From: Microbacterium allomyrinae
GTDB lineage: Bacteria > Actinomycetota > Actinomycetes > Actinomycetales > Microbacteriaceae
Reading direction: 5' to 3'
DNA length: 64,000 nt
NCBI RefSeq assembly: GCF_020682705.1
Contig: NZ_JAGTTN010000002.1
Location: forward strand, 641,440 to 705,439
Made by a program: the position numbers and the translations under genes. Shown piece by piece: positions 18,181-28,029 of this stretch; the stretch's first letter is position 1; the number at the start of each line of letters is the position of its first letter. Below the pieces are notes generated by a model that made no database searches, had not been told where the DNA came from, and was given only the letters and a program-made list of their open reading frames with translations.

Positions 18181-18819
18181 ATGCGAGTCACCAAGTTCGA
18201 ACACGCCACCCTGACACTCGTCGATGCCGATCGGACACTCGTGATCGACCCGGGGTCGTACACGGCGCCGCTGGGCGAACTGCAGAACGTCGTGGCGATC
18301 GTGCTCACCCACGAGCACGCCGACCACTGGACACCCGACCACCTGGACCGCATCCTCGGGACCTTTCCCGGAATCCCGATCTATGCCCCCGAGGGCGTGG
18401 CCCGAGCCGCGGCCGGATATGAGATCACCGTGGTCCATCCGGGTGACATCGTCGAGGCGGAGCCGTTCCGTCTCAAGTTCTTCGGCGGTCGGCACGCGGT
18501 GATCCACACGTCGATCCCCGTGATCGACAACGTCGGCGTGCTCGTGAACGACGAACTGTACTACCCGGGCGATTCCTACGCCGTGCCGGACGGACGTCCG
18601 GTCCGCCTGCTCGCGGCCCCCGTGGGCGCCCCGTGGCTCAAGATCGGCGAGGCGATGGACTTCGTGCTCGCCGTGGCACCGGAGCGCGCATTCGGGACCC
18701 ACGACATGACGCTGTCCGTCGTCGGGCGCGACATGGGACGTGCCCGCCTCACGTGGGCGGTCGAGCAGGGCGGCGGCGAGTTCGTCGTGCTCGACCCGGG
18801 AGATTCGACCGACCTCTGA
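18181..18819 (+). CDS. MBL-fold metallo-hydrolase
   Basis: The 212-residue protein has the metallo-beta-lactamase fold: the metal motif HEHADHW at about residues 45-51, an FGTHDM near the C-terminus, and the N-terminal MRVTKFEHATL beta-strand pattern. It resembles the UlaG/YtnP-like L-ascorbate-6-phosphate lactonase-type small group, though substrate is unknown. ATG 18181 starts the homology; the open frame to 18058 runs back into the tRNA and is rejected. The gene is on the plus strand beyond the two minus-strand tRNA genes and converges on HPr through a shared hairpin. Confidence 0.82.
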   Translation: MRVTKFEHATLTLVDADRTLVIDPGSYTAPLGELQNVVAIVLTHEHADHWTPDHLDRILGTFPGIPIYAPEGVARAAAGYEITVVHPGDIVEAEPFRLKFFGGRHAVIHTSIPVIDNVGVLVNDELYYPGDSYAVPDGRPVRLLAAPVGAPWLKIGEAMDFVLAVAPERAFGTHDMTLSVVGRDMGRARLTWAVEQGGGEFVVLDPGDSTDL

Positions 18820-18825
18820 CACACA

Positions 18826-18869
18826 GACGACGGATGCCGCAGCGGCTTCGACCCGCGGCATCCGTCGTC
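18826..18869. terminator. Bidirectional hairpin terminator between MBL gene and HPr
   Basis: A perfect 15-bp stem, GACGACGGATGCCGC with GCGGCATCCGTCGTC, has a 14-base loop. It sits between two convergent genes and can terminate both. Confidence 0.85.
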
Positions 18870-18886
18870 TTGTCTGCTCGGCCGGG

Positions 18887-19156
18887 CTACTGGGCGTCGA
18901 GATCCGTCTCGAGCAGCTGTACGAGCTGTGCGAGGGCCTCGTCGGCGCCGTCGCCCTCGGCCTTGAGTGTGACGACCGTACCATGCGAGGCGCCGAGGCC
19001 CATCAGGGACAGAATGCTCCCCGCATTGAGGTCCGGGCCGCCGTCGAGCGCGATGGTGACGGGCACGGATTGGGCCTGGACAGCCTGCACGAAAAGCTTC
19101 GCGGGACGGGCGTGCAGCCCGGAGCTGCTGGCGATGGTGGCCTGACGTTCTGCCAT
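18887..19156 (-). CDS. ptsH: Phosphocarrier protein HPr
   Basis: HPr carries phosphate from enzyme I to the fructose enzyme II. The 89-residue sequence has the active-site histidine His15 in SSGLHARPA and a regulatory-serine-region Ser47 in NAGSILSLMGLG. No HPr kinase gene is visible nearby, so serine phosphorylation is unproven in this lineage. It is the last gene of the fru operon, 50 bp after fruA, so its dosage is tied to fructose uptake, as in other Actinobacteria. The C-terminus ends ETDLDAQ. Confidence 0.93.
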   Translation of the reverse strand: MAERQATIASSSGLHARPAKLFVQAVQAQSVPVTIALDGGPDLNAGSILSLMGLGASHGTVVTLKAEGDGADEALAQLVQLLETDLDAQ

Positions 19157-19206
19157 TTTCTCTCTCCTCGTTCAGATGGGTGGAGTGTTCGGTTCGACCG
19201 GTCCGG

Positions 19207-21264
19207 TCACGCGGCGACCGCGACGCCGGCCTCGGCCTGCTCGAGCTCCTTGCGCCCGACCCACTTCTTCAGTGCGACGACAGCGAGTGCGGACACGACG
19301 GTACCGGCCACGAGCGCCACGAGGAAGCCCCACACCGGGTCGATGGCGAACAGGACGAAGATTCCACCGTGCGGGGCGAGGGACTCGACTCCGAACATCA
19401 TGATCAGTCCGCCGGTCAGCGCGCCGCCCACCATCGACGCGGGAATCACGCGCAGCGGGTCGGCCGCGGCGAACGGGATGGCGCCCTCGCTGATGAACGA
19501 GGCGCCGAGCAGCCAGGCCGCTTTGCCGTTCTCTCGCTCGACCGGCGGGAACAGGTCGCGGGCGAGCACCGTCGAGGCGAGCGCCATCGCGAGCGGAGGA
19601 ACCATGCCCGACGCCATGACCGCGGCCATGATCAGGTAGGGCGTCGGATTCTCGGCGGATCCGGCCGCGAGACCGGCGACCGCGAATGCGTACGCGACCT
19701 TGTTGACGGGCCCCCCGAGGTCGAAGCACATCATGAGACCGAGGATGACGCCGACCACGATGATCGCGCCGGTCGCTGCAAGGCTCGTCAGCCACGTGTT
19801 GAGCCCCTCCATGAGCGTCGCGATCGGACGACCGAGGAAGAGGATCATCAGGCCGGATGCCACGATCGAGGCGACGAGCGGGATGATCACCACCGGCATG
19901 AGGCCGCGCAGCCACCGGGGTGCGTCGAACGTGCCGATCCACCACGCGACGACACCGGCGAGCAGACCGCCGATGATGCCGCCGATGAATCCGGCGTTCA
20001 TGATCACCGCGACCGCGCCCGCGACGAATCCGGGTGCGATGCCGGGCCTGTCCGCGATCGCGAACGCGATATAGCCCGAAAGCGCAGAAACCAGGAAGCC
20101 CATGGATGTCGCGCCGATCACGAACAGCACCGATCCGAGGTACTGGCCGAGACCGCCCGCGGGCAGACTCCACAGCGCATTGTCGATGATGACCGAGAAC
20201 GCCTGGTTGTCGGTGTTGACGTCCACCCCGCCGATGAGGAATCCGAGAGCGATGAGCAGACCGCCGCCGGCGACGAACGGAATCATGTAGCTCACGCCGG
20301 TGAGCAGGATCCGCTGGATCCGTGCGCCCCACGACAGCCGCTCTGCGGGGGCCGCGGCGACCGCGCCCGCGTCTCCTCCAACGCGCGTCGCGGACGGGTC
20401 GTTCGCTGCCGCCACCGCCTCGGCGATGAGTTGATCGGGCTGCTCGATGCCGCGCTTGACTCCCGAGCGCACCACCGGCTTGCCCGCGAAACGCTGCGGC
20501 TCGCGGACATCGACGTCCGTGGCGAAGATCACGGCGTCTGCGCCCTGGATGACATCGGCCGGCAGCGCCTGGTATCCGCTCGATCCTTGCGGTTCGACGA
20601 CGAGGTCGATCCCGTTCTTCTTGCCCGCAGCGGTGAGCGCGTCGGCTGCCATGAAGGTGTGGGCGATGCCGGTGGCGCATGCGGTCACCGCGACGATCCG
20701 CGCCGGGCGGCCCTGGACGCTCAGGGCCGCCGGTGAGGCGGGTGCAGGTGCGGAAGCCTGCATCGCGGCGGCTGCCGCTGGGGCGGCCGTGACGGGTGCC
20801 GCCGCGGCATCCCCCTCGCCGATCGCTTCGCGAACGATCGCGACGACATCGTCGTCGGATCGGGCGGCGCGCAGCCCGGCGGTGAAGTCCTCCTTCATGA
20901 GGCTGCGGGCGAGCTTGGAAAGCACCGCGAGGTGGGCCTCGGCGGCGTCGGCCGGTGCCGCGATCAGGAATACCAGGTCGGCGGGACCATCAGGCGCGCC
21001 GAAGTCGACACCGGGACTCAGCCGGGCGAAAGCGAGCGACGGGGTGGTCACGGCGGCGCTCTTCGCGTGTGGAATGGCGATTCCGCCGGGCAGGCCGGTC
21101 TCGTCCTTCTGCTCGCGCGCCCATGCGTCGGCGTAGAGGCCTTCGGCGTCGGTCGCGCGACCTTGCGCGACCACGCGTGCGGCGAGCGCGCGGATGACGG
21201 CGGCCTTGTCGTCGCCGAGTTCGGCGTCGAGGCTGACCAGCCCTGGGGTGATGGTGTCGGACAC
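19207..21264 (-). CDS. fruA: Fructose-specific PTS enzyme IIABC
   Basis: The 685-residue protein imports and phosphorylates fructose to fructose-1-phosphate. Domains in order are IIA (phospho-acceptor His66 in GIAIPHAKS), an Ala/Pro-rich linker at about 155-190, IIB (Cys196 in VAVTACATGIAHT), and IIC (about 8-9 membrane segments from residue 305 onward). GTG 21264 is the start, because AGGAGG lies 5-6 bases upstream and homology begins VSDTITP; the track's longer frame is not needed. It lies 60 bp after fruK and is followed by ptsH. The IIABC order in one chain is the usual actinobacterial form. Confidence 0.93.
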   Translation of the reverse strand: MSDTITPGLVSLDAELGDDKAAVIRALAARVVAQGRATDAEGLYADAWAREQKDETGLPGGIAIPHAKSAAVTTPSLAFARLSPGVDFGAPDGPADLVFLIAAPADAAEAHLAVLSKLARSLMKEDFTAGLRAARSDDDVVAIVREAIGEGDAAAAPVTAAPAAAAAMQASAPAPASPAALSVQGRPARIVAVTACATGIAHTFMAADALTAAGKKNGIDLVVEPQGSSGYQALPADVIQGADAVIFATDVDVREPQRFAGKPVVRSGVKRGIEQPDQLIAEAVAAANDPSATRVGGDAGAVAAAPAERLSWGARIQRILLTGVSYMIPFVAGGGLLIALGFLIGGVDVNTDNQAFSVIIDNALWSLPAGGLGQYLGSVLFVIGATSMGFLVSALSGYIAFAIADRPGIAPGFVAGAVAVIMNAGFIGGIIGGLLAGVVAWWIGTFDAPRWLRGLMPVVIIPLVASIVASGLMILFLGRPIATLMEGLNTWLTSLAATGAIIVVGVILGLMMCFDLGGPVNKVAYAFAVAGLAAGSAENPTPYLIMAAVMASGMVPPLAMALASTVLARDLFPPVERENGKAAWLLGASFISEGAIPFAAADPLRVIPASMVGGALTGGLIMMFGVESLAPHGGIFVLFAIDPVWGFLVALVAGTVVSALAVVALKKWVGRKELEQAEAGVAVAA

Positions 21265-21324
21265 GAGGACCTCCTGCGGTCGTTCCCGTTGGGTGGGTGG
21301 ATGGTCGAGTGGAGAGGGCACGGC

Positions 21325-22269
21325 TCAGGCGAGCCGGGTGACCGGCACATCTCCGGGGGGCAGATCTGCGGGGGTCGGCGCCTGCGTGCCGGGAAGGGAT
21401 GCCGCGGCCGCGCCGTACCGGATCGCTGTGCGCAGACGTTCCTCGGGGGCTTCGCCGCGCGAGTGCGCGAGCACGTACCCGGCCAGCGAGCTGTCGCCGG
21501 CGCCGACCGTGCTCGTCACTCGGATCGGCGGCGGGGTCGCCACCCAGGCGCCGTCGGAGTCGACCAGGATCGCGCCCCGGGAGCCGAGCGTGATGAGAGC
21601 GGCGCCGACGCGGGCGGGCACGAGCGTGCGGGCGATGCCGAGCACCGCGGCGTGGATGTCGGTGCCGGCGAGTTCGGCGCCGGCGAGTTCGGCGAGCTCG
21701 TCATCGTTGGGCTTGATGAGATCGGCTGCGCCGCGCTCGACGACGGCAGAGAGGGCGGGCCCCGAGGTGTCGACGGCGATGAGCGGGGCGGAAGCACCGT
21801 GCGCTTCGCGAACGGCTTGGATCACGCGCACGTAGAAGTCGTCGGAGACCCCGGGCGGAAGAGACCCGGCCAGCACGAGCCACGTGGCTCCGGCAGCCGC
21901 CGCGACGACGGCGTCGACCACCGCCGACGTCTCGTCCGCTGTGAGGGACGCGCCCGGGAGATTGAGCTTGGTGGTGATTCCGGCGGGATCGGTGATCGCG
22001 ACGTTGGCGCGGACATGCCCGTGCACGGGCACGCGGCGCGCATTCACGTGCGACGCGTGCAGCGCCGCGTCGAACGGGTCTCCCGCCGCGAGCGGCAGCA
22101 CCGCGGTGCAGTCCTCCCCCGCGGCGCTGATGGCCCGGGCGACGTTGATCCCCTTGCCTCCCGCGTCCTCGCGCGCCGATGTCGCGCCCTGCACCTCCCC
22201 CACGGCGAGCGGGGCGCCCAGGGTAACGGTGCGATCGAGGGACGGGTTTGCGGTGAGCGTCACGATCAT
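21325..22269 (-). CDS. fruK: 1-phosphofructokinase
   Basis: FruK converts fructose-1-phosphate to fructose-1,6-bisphosphate with ATP. The 314-residue protein is in the ribokinase/PfkB family: MIVTLTANPSLDRTV at the N-terminus, GKGINVARA around residue 39, and the anion-hole and catalytic motif VGAGDSSLAGY at about 256-266. It overlaps the regulator gene upstream by ATGA and precedes fruA by 60 bp. Together the three genes form the standard fructose operon. Confidence 0.94.
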   Translation of the reverse strand: MIVTLTANPSLDRTVTLGAPLAVGEVQGATSAREDAGGKGINVARAISAAGEDCTAVLPLAAGDPFDAALHASHVNARRVPVHGHVRANVAITDPAGITTKLNLPGASLTADETSAVVDAVVAAAAGATWLVLAGSLPPGVSDDFYVRVIQAVREAHGASAPLIAVDTSGPALSAVVERGAADLIKPNDDELAELAGAELAGTDIHAAVLGIARTLVPARVGAALITLGSRGAILVDSDGAWVATPPPIRVTSTVGAGDSSLAGYVLAHSRGEAPEERLRTAIRYGAAAASLPGTQAPTPADLPPGDVPVTRLA

Positions 22270-23045
22270 GTGAGCCAGACCTCCACTTCGGCATCGGCCA
22301 GCGCTGCAGAAAGCGCGGCGTCGGGTGCGGCATCCGTCACGAGCACGTCGATGTCTCGCAGCGCCGCGAACGTCACCAGCAACTCGCCTCCGAACTTCTC
22401 GGCGTCGGCAACGACCACGACGCGGCGCGCCGCGCGCACGATCGCGCGCTTCACGGCGGCTTCGTCGGGATCGGGCGTGCTGAGGCCGAATGAACTCGAG
22501 ACGCCGTTGGCCCCGACGAAGGCGACGTCTGGCCGGAGGTCCGCGATCGCGTTTACCGTGTCGGCCCCGACCGCGGCGGCGGTGAGCCCGCGCACGCGCC
22601 CGCCGATGAGTGTGAGCGAGGCGCCCGGAACCGCGGCAAGAGCATGCGCCAGCGTGAGCGAGTGCGTCACGACGTCGATCCGACCGGAGGCGAGACTGGG
22701 GGCGAGTTCTGCGGCGACTGCGGCAGTGGTCGTGCCCGCATCGAGGAAGACCGAACCGTGGAAGGAGCTTCCGAGCACGTCGAGTGCCCGGCGACCGATC
22801 GCGCCCTTGGCGGCGCTGTGACGCAGCTCTCGCTCCGAGAGCGACGGCTCGAGAGTGCTGGCCCTGTCGGGGAGCACCGCTCCGCCATGCACGCGGCGCA
22901 GCGAACCATCCGATTCCATGCGGTCGAGATCGCGACGGATCGTCTCGGTGGTCACGGCGAAACGCTCAGCGAGTTCGACGACGCTCACACGGCCGTCCTC
23001 GGCCAGCAGCTGTTCGATCTGCTCGTGGCGCTCCGTTGCGTACAC
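22266..23045 (-). CDS. DeoR-family transcriptional regulator of the fru operon
   Basis: The 259-residue protein starts with a DeoR-type winged helix-turn-helix (VSVVELAERFAVTTETIRRD, residues 20-39). Its C-terminal domain is a DeoRC sugar-phosphate sensor with FLDAGTTTAAVAAELA and FVGANGVS. Homologues repress fructose PTS genes and respond to fructose-1-phosphate or a related phosphate. It is the first gene of the operon, overlapping fruK by 4 bases. A phased repeat lies 35 bp upstream of its start, giving a candidate operator. Confidence 0.9.
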   Translation of the reverse strand: MYATERHEQIEQLLAEDGRVSVVELAERFAVTTETIRRDLDRMESDGSLRRVHGGAVLPDRASTLEPSLSERELRHSAAKGAIGRRALDVLGSSFHGSVFLDAGTTTAAVAAELAPSLASGRIDVVTHSLTLAHALAAVPGASLTLIGGRVRGLTAAAVGADTVNAIADLRPDVAFVGANGVSSSFGLSTPDPDEAAVKRAIVRAARRVVVVADAEKFGGELLVTFAALRDIDVLVTDAAPDAALSAALADAEVEVWLT

Positions 23046-23079
23046 CAGGCCTCACCCTTCGTCGGATTCCCACACGTTA

Positions 23080-23106
23080 CAACATACTCCAACATAAAAC
23101 AATACA
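23080..23106 (-). promoter_or_regulatory. Candidate fru operator: three helically phased heptamers
   Basis: On the plus strand CAACATA occurs at 23080-23086 and 23090-23096, and the degenerate CAATACA at 23100-23106. The repeats are exactly 10 bp apart. The site is 35 bp upstream of the DeoR gene start. Direct repeats on one helix face are typical DeoR-family operators. Confidence 0.6.
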
Positions 23107-23151
23107 TTCCCGCGCGCTTCGCCCGTCCGAATCACTGGATAGGGTCGAACG

Positions 23152-24072
23152 ATGCCGGACAAACCCGCCGCCGAAGTCGCGATCGATGCGGCGCTCGTGC
23201 GCAGCCTCGTCGCCGGTCAGGCACTCGAGAAGATTCCGGATGCCGCGAGCCTCGCTCTCATGAAGGTCGCGGAGGGGTGGGACAATGAGGTGTGGCGCCT
23301 GGGCGACGAGCTCGCCGTGCGTCTCCCCCGCCGAGCTCCCGCTGCACCGCTCGTGCGCAACGAACAGCGTGCACTACCCGCGATCGCGGAGAGGCTTCGC
23401 CCGACGGGGGTCCGCGTTCCGGCACCCCTCCTCGCGGGGGTCCCGACAGACGCTTACCCGTGGGCGTGGTCGATCGTTCCGTGGATCGCGGGGGTGCGCG
23501 GACTCGATGTCGTGCGTGCGGAACGGGCGCCGTGGGCCGCGCCGCTCGCCGCTGCGCTCGCAGCACTTCACGTCGCGGCGCCCGACGACCATCCCATCAA
23601 TCCGGTGCGCGGAGTGCCCCTCGGGCGCCGCGACACCGTCTTCCACGAGAGGCTCGCCGCGCTTCGCGGGGCCGGCACGATCGGTGATACGTCCGCCGAA
23701 GCCCTTCGCGACCGATGGATTCGCGGCGTCGAAGCACCCTCCTGGGTGGACGATCCGGTGTGGATCCACGGCGATCTGCACCCTGGCAATCTGGTCGCCG
23801 AAGAAGGCACGCTCGTGGGGATCATCGACTTCGGCGACGTGACCGCGGGCGACCCTGCCTACGACCTGGCCGTCGCCTGGCTCGCGTTCGACCAGGCCGG
23901 GCGCCGTCTCTTCCGAGCGGCGACCGCCACCCGCTACGACAGCGCGACGTGGGTGCGCGCACGCGCCTGGGCAGCGGCCGTCGTCGTGATGTTCCTCACT
24001 CACAGCGACGACGAACCGGCCTACGCCGCGCTCGCGAGGGCGGCCGCGATCGAGGTCATCGGCGACGACTGA
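23152..24072 (+). CDS. Aminoglycoside phosphotransferase-family kinase
   Basis: The 306-residue protein has the kinase-like fold of APH/choline-kinase proteins. The catalytic loop HGDLHPGNL is at 206-214 and the metal-binding IDFGDVTAGDPAYDLA begins at 225. An N-terminal WDNEVWRLGD matches the nucleotide-binding glycine loop. Such proteins can phosphorylate aminoglycosides, macrolides or small metabolites; the chromosomal location gives no evidence that it confers resistance. It is divergent from the fru operon and converges with gltX through the tRNA and terminator at 24142. Confidence 0.82.
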   Translation: MPDKPAAEVAIDAALVRSLVAGQALEKIPDAASLALMKVAEGWDNEVWRLGDELAVRLPRRAPAAPLVRNEQRALPAIAERLRPTGVRVPAPLLAGVPTDAYPWAWSIVPWIAGVRGLDVVRAERAPWAAPLAAALAALHVAAPDDHPINPVRGVPLGRRDTVFHERLAALRGAGTIGDTSAEALRDRWIRGVEAPSWVDDPVWIHGDLHPGNLVAEEGTLVGIIDFGDVTAGDPAYDLAVAWLAFDQAGRRLFRAATATRYDSATWVRARAWAAAVVVMFLTHSDDEPAYAALARAAAIEVIGDD

Positions 24073-24141
24073 GATGCCGGCAGACGCTCACGCCTGCGCA
24101 CTCGGGCCGGAGACAGGCGAGGAGCGAAAACCCGCTACACA

Positions 24142-24177
24142 AACGAAAAACCCCCGCTGAGCGGGGGTCTTTTCGTT
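24142..24177. terminator. Bidirectional terminator before tRNA-Gln
   Basis: A long stem, AACGAAAAACCCCCGC with GCGGGGGTCTTTTCGTT, with a 3-base loop and A/T-rich ends, lies between the APH-family gene and the minus-strand tRNA-Gln. It touches the encoded CCA end of the tRNA. Confidence 0.85.
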
Positions 24178-24251
24178 GGCTGGGGTACCTGGACTCGAAC
24201 CAAGAACAAAGGTACCAGAAACCTCCGTGTTGCCAATTACACCATACCCCA
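24177..24251 (-). tRNA. tRNA-Gln (anticodon CUG)
   Basis: The minus strand starts TGGGGTATGGTGTAATTGGC and ends TACCCCAG plus encoded CCA. The anticodon loop TTCTGGT gives CUG. The U1-A72 acceptor pair and TGGGGTA acceptor are tRNA-Gln identity features. The T-arm is CTTGG-TTCGAGT-CCAGG. It lies 117 bp downstream of gltX on the same strand. Confidence 0.95.
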
Positions 24252-24368
24252 AGGCTGTCAGCCGAAGCCGTGCCGAGGATTGAGTCTACGCGACTTCGGC
24301 GGGACCGCCAAACCGGGCGAGCTCGCCGAGCATCCCGGGCGCGTCGTTCAGCGCGCCCACCTGGGCGG

Positions 24369-25901
24369 CTACTCGGTGCGCAGCCCCACCAGCGCACGGA
24401 GCCTGCGGATCGTCTCGGGCTTGCCGAGAAGTTCCATCGATTCGAACAGAGGAGGCGAGATGCGGCGGCCACTCAGGGCGACGCGCAGCGGCCCGTAGGC
24501 GACGCGGGGCTTGAGTCCGAGGCCCCCCTCATCGGCGGGGGCGATGAGCGCGGCGGCCAGCGCCTCCTGGACAGCGGAGGTGGTGAACTCCGATTCGGGG
24601 ACGAGTTCCAGGGCGCCCACGGACGCCACGAGAACCTCCGACGCATTCGCGGGAAGCGACGCGAGCGCGTCGTCGGCGTACACGATGTCGTCCGTGAAGA
24701 GGAAGCCGAGGAGCGCCGGTGCGTCGCCGAGCAGCTGCAGCCGTTCCTGGATGAGCGGGGCGGACGCCTCGATCATCTTCTCCTGCGCGGGCGTCGGCGT
24801 CTCGGACACCAGACCCGCGGCCGCGAGATAGGGAACGATCCGCGCCGCGAAATCGGCGGGCTGCAGCATCCGGATGTGATCGCCGTTGATCGACTCGGCC
24901 TTCTTCTGGTCGAACCGCGCGGGATTCGGGTTGACGTCGACGATGTCGAAGGCGGCGACCAGTTCGTCGAGCGAGAACACGTCGCGGTCGGGACCGATCG
25001 ACCAGCCGAGCAGCGACAGGTAGTTCAGCAGGCCCTCGTGGATGAAGCCCTTCTCCCGCTGGAGGAAGAGATCGGCCTGCGGGTCGCGCTTGGAGAGCTT
25101 CTTGTTGCCCACCTCGCCCAGCACGAGCGGCATGTGCGCGAAGCGCGGGACGAACGTCGTCACTCCGGCATCCACCAAGGCGCCGTACAGGGCGAGCTGG
25201 CGAGCGGTCGAGGGCATGAGGTCCTCGCCCCGGATGACGTGCGTGATGCCCATCAGCGCGTCATCGACGGGGTTCACGAACGGATACAGCGGGACTCCGC
25301 CCGCGCGCACGAGCACGAAGTCGGGGAACGATCCGGCGGGGAACGTGACCTCCCCACGGATCAGATCCACGTAGGTGAGATCCTCGTCAGGTACGCGCAG
25401 ACGCCATGCGGGCTCGCGGCCCTCGGCGCGGAACGCCGCCTTCTGCTCATCGGTGAGCGTGCGATCGAAGTTGTCGTAGCCGAGCTGCTTCGCACGGCCG
25501 TTCGCCGCGTTGCGCGCGTCGATCTCTTCGGCGGTCGAGTAGCTCTCGTACACCGCATCGGCCGCGATGAGCTTGTCGAGAACCCCTCGATACAGGTCAT
25601 GGCGCTGCGACTGGCGGTACGGCGCGTGAGGGCCGCCGACCTCGACACCCTCGTCCCAGTCGATCTCGAGCCACCGCAGCGCATCGAGGAGCTGCTCATA
25701 GCTCTCCTCGCTGTCGCGCGCGGAGTCGGTGTCTTCGATGCGGAACACCAGCTTGCCGCCGTTGTGCCGCGCGTAGGCCCAGTTGAACAGCACGGTGCGA
25801 ATGAGGCCGACGTGCGGAAGGCCGGTGGGTGACGGGCAGAACCGGACGCGAATATCAGCGCCGGCCGCGGTCGTGGTGCGGGGATCGGGTGAGGAAGACA
25901 T
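24369..25901 (-). CDS. gltX: Glutamyl-tRNA synthetase
   Basis: GltX charges tRNA-Glu and, in actinobacteria lacking GlnRS, also mischarges tRNA-Gln, which GatCAB then amidates. The 510-residue class I synthetase has HVGL (the HIGH motif) inside [16 protein letters not shown] near residue 30 and KLSKR near residue 265. The downstream neighbour is tRNA-Gln, and tRNA-Glu genes lie 6 kb away. The start MSSSPDP is preceded by a gap of 48 bp to the methyltransferase gene upstream on the same strand. Confidence 0.95.
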   Translation of the reverse strand: MSSSPDPRTTTAAGADIRVRFCPSPTGLPHVGLIRTVLFNWAYARHNGGKLVFRIEDTDSARDSEESYEQLLDALRWLEIDWDEGVEVGGPHAPYRQSQRHDLYRGVLDKLIAADAVYESYSTAEEIDARNAANGRAKQLGYDNFDRTLTDEQKAAFRAEGREPAWRLRVPDEDLTYVDLIRGEVTFPAGSFPDFVLVRAGGVPLYPFVNPVDDALMGITHVIRGEDLMPSTARQLALYGALVDAGVTTFVPRFAHMPLVLGEVGNKKLSKRDPQADLFLQREKGFIHEGLLNYLSLLGWSIGPDRDVFSLDELVAAFDIVDVNPNPARFDQKKAESINGDHIRMLQPADFAARIVPYLAAAGLVSETPTPAQEKMIEASAPLIQERLQLLGDAPALLGFLFTDDIVYADDALASLPANASEVLVASVGALELVPESEFTTSAVQEALAAALIAPADEGGLGLKPRVAYGPLRVALSGRRISPPLFESMELLGKPETIRRLRALVGLRTE

Positions 25902-25949
25902 CGCCGACCAGTCTAGTTGCGCACTGCTGCGCCCTCCCGGCCTGCCGCC

Positions 25950-26759
25950 CTATCCCAGAACTCCCCCGGCCGCCGGAACCATCCCCGACGCCAGAACCGC
26001 GGAATGCGGCACGTGGACGAGGCCATCGACCGGGTCGGCGATCTCCGCCGTGATCCGCAGGTACGCCTCGCGCATGCGAGCCCGAGTCGCGACATCCTGC
26101 GCGCGATGGATCCCACCCATGGTCGCAACCCCACCCTCGACGCCGGACCACAGCTGCTCCGGCGCGAAGGCGAAGTCCCACGAGACCAGGCGGGCGCGCA
26201 CATCGTCGAGCCCGCCGTCGGCGAGCACGCCGGCAACGCCCGTGGTGTCGCGCTCGAAATCGGGTTCCGCGGGAAGTCGGCTGCCTGCCGGCCGGTCCAG
26301 GCCGGCCGCATCGAGCACACGGTCCCAGAGCGGGCGGAGAGGGCTGGTGGTACCGTGCCAGATCGTCACCACGACCACACCGCCGAGCGTGGCGACCTGT
26401 GCGAGACCGGCCACCGCTGCGCGCGCGTCGGGCACATGGTTGAGCACGAAGTTGGCCGTGACGGCATCGGCCGAGTCATCGGGCTCGTCAAGGCCCGGGA
26501 GCGTGCCGATGCGGAACGGAATGCCCGGATTCAGGCGCCGAGCCGTCGCGATCATCGACTCCTCGGCGTCGACGCCTGCTACCGTCCAACCGCGCGCGTG
26601 GGCGGCCGCGGCGACCGTGCCCGGTCCGGTGCCGACGTCCAGCAGACGCCGGCCCGCCGTGCGTTCGCCGGCCTCATCGAGGACCGCGTCGACCGCTCCT
26701 GCGCACAGCGCGGCGAATGACGTCGCGTATGCGTCGCCGGTCGATGCCCAATCAGCCAT
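25950..26759 (-). CDS. SAM-dependent class I methyltransferase
   Basis: The 269-residue protein has the Rossmann-fold SAM motif LLDVGTGPGTVAAAA at 39-53 and a following VAGVDAEESMIATA, with LNHVPDA as motif III. It belongs to the UbiE/COQ5-like or generic type-11 group; the substrate is unknown. It overlaps the end of the MFS gene upstream by 8 bases (stop at 26752, start 26759), so the two are translated together. The pair may act on one compound, but this is inference. Confidence 0.8.
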   Translation of the reverse strand: MADWASTGDAYATSFAALCAGAVDAVLDEAGERTAGRRLLDVGTGPGTVAAAAHARGWTVAGVDAEESMIATARRLNPGIPFRIGTLPGLDEPDDSADAVTANFVLNHVPDARAAVAGLAQVATLGGVVVVTIWHGTTSPLRPLWDRVLDAAGLDRPAGSRLPAEPDFERDTTGVAGVLADGGLDDVRARLVSWDFAFAPEQLWSGVEGGVATMGGIHRAQDVATRARMREAYLRITAEIADPVDGLVHVPHSAVLASGMVPAAGGVLG

Positions 26760-28029
26760 CCGCTCCCCCGCGCGGCGCGGCGGACCGCAGTCCCAGCGGG
26801 GCCAGCAGCACGGCCGCGGCGACCAAGGCCATCACGACGAGCGCGAGCCCGCCGTACCCGATCCATCCCAGCACCGCGCCGGCCGCGATCGCTCCGCCGG
26901 CGCCCACGATGCTCATGGTGAAATCGCTGATCCCCTGACGTCGCGTGCGGCGCTCCTCCGAGGACGCCTCGGTCAGCAGGGTGGATCCCGCCACCGTCGA
27001 CGCGCTCCACCCGAGACCGAGCAGGACGAGCGCGACCGTGACGGCGGCGGTCGACTCCGCGCCGAACGACGCCGTGAGCAGGGCCGCCGCCAGCAGTCCC
27101 TGACCGATCAGGATCGTCGGCACCCTGCCGAGCTTGTCGGCGAGGATGCCGAACACGGGCGAGAGGGCGTACATACCGGCGATGTGGAGGCTGATCGTGA
27201 GGCCGATGATCGACAGCGTGGCCGCCTCCGACGCTCCGTGGGTCAGATGGGCGAGGTGCACCGGCGTCATCGCCATGATCGACACCATCGTGCCGTGGGC
27301 GGCCGCCACCGCGAAGATCGCGTAGCGCGCGACGCCGGGTCGATCCGCCCGCACGATGGCCCGCGCGCTGGAGGCCGCCGTCGCGACGATGCGCTGCGCC
27401 AGCAGCAGTGGATCTGGACGCATCGCGACGAGGTAGAGGACGATCGCGAGCAGTTGAGCGATCACCGTGAACAGGTATGGCCCGGTCAGCGGCGGCATGC
27501 CCAGCGCATCGCCGACGATCTGGCCGGGCCCGGTGAGGTTGGGCCCGAGGACCGCGCCGATAGTGGTCGCCCACACAACGATCGACAAATCACGGCCGCG
27601 TGACGCATCGGTCGCAAGGTCCGCCGCGGCGAAGCGCGACTGGAGGTTCGCCGCTTGACCCGCGCCGATGATCAGGAATCCGGCGAGCAGCAGCGGGAAC
27701 GAGGCGCCGGACACCGCGACGATCACGAGTACGACGCCCACGAGCGCGGTCGCCATACCGGCGGTGAGTGAGCGGCGACGGCCGTGGCGACGGGCGACGG
27801 CTGCCAGCGGCACCGCGGTCAGTGCGGTGCCCAGAGTCACCGCAGCCGCGGCGAGCCCAGAGAACGAATCGTCGCCCGAGATCCGGGCTGCCAGCACTGC
27901 CCCGAGCGACAGCGTCGCCCCGAAGGCGAGACCGCCCAGCACCTGCCCGAGAGACAGTACCCAGACCGTTCGCCGCTGAACGCGGGCGACCTCTGCGGGT
28001 GTGGTGGCGAGTTCAGACTCAGGCGTCAC
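26752..28029 (-). CDS. MFS transporter, 12 membrane segments
   Basis: The 425-residue protein has about twelve hydrophobic segments with a hydrophilic loop near the middle, and short basic MFS turns such as [12 protein letters not shown]. The start is a GTG at 28029 ([10 protein letters not shown]). It overlaps the FAH-family gene upstream by 11 bases and the methyltransferase gene downstream by 8. It resembles drug or metabolite efflux carriers, but substrate cannot be read from sequence. The FAH-MFS-methyltransferase trio looks like a translationally coupled set. Confidence 0.83.
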   Translation of the reverse strand: MTPESELATTPAEVARVQRRTVWVLSLGQVLGGLAFGATLSLGAVLAARISGDDSFSGLAAAAVTLGTALTAVPLAAVARRHGRRRSLTAGMATALVGVVLVIVAVSGASFPLLLAGFLIIGAGQAANLQSRFAAADLATDASRGRDLSIVVWATTIGAVLGPNLTGPGQIVGDALGMPPLTGPYLFTVIAQLLAIVLYLVAMRPDPLLLAQRIVATAASSARAIVRADRPGVARYAIFAVAAAHGTMVSIMAMTPVHLAHLTHGASEAATLSIIGLTISLHIAGMYALSPVFGILADKLGRVPTILIGQGLLAAALLTASFGAESTAAVTVALVLLGLGWSASTVAGSTLLTEASSEERRTRRQGISDFTMSIVGAGGAIAAGAVLGWIGYGGLALVVMALVAAAVLLAPLGLRSAAPRGGADG

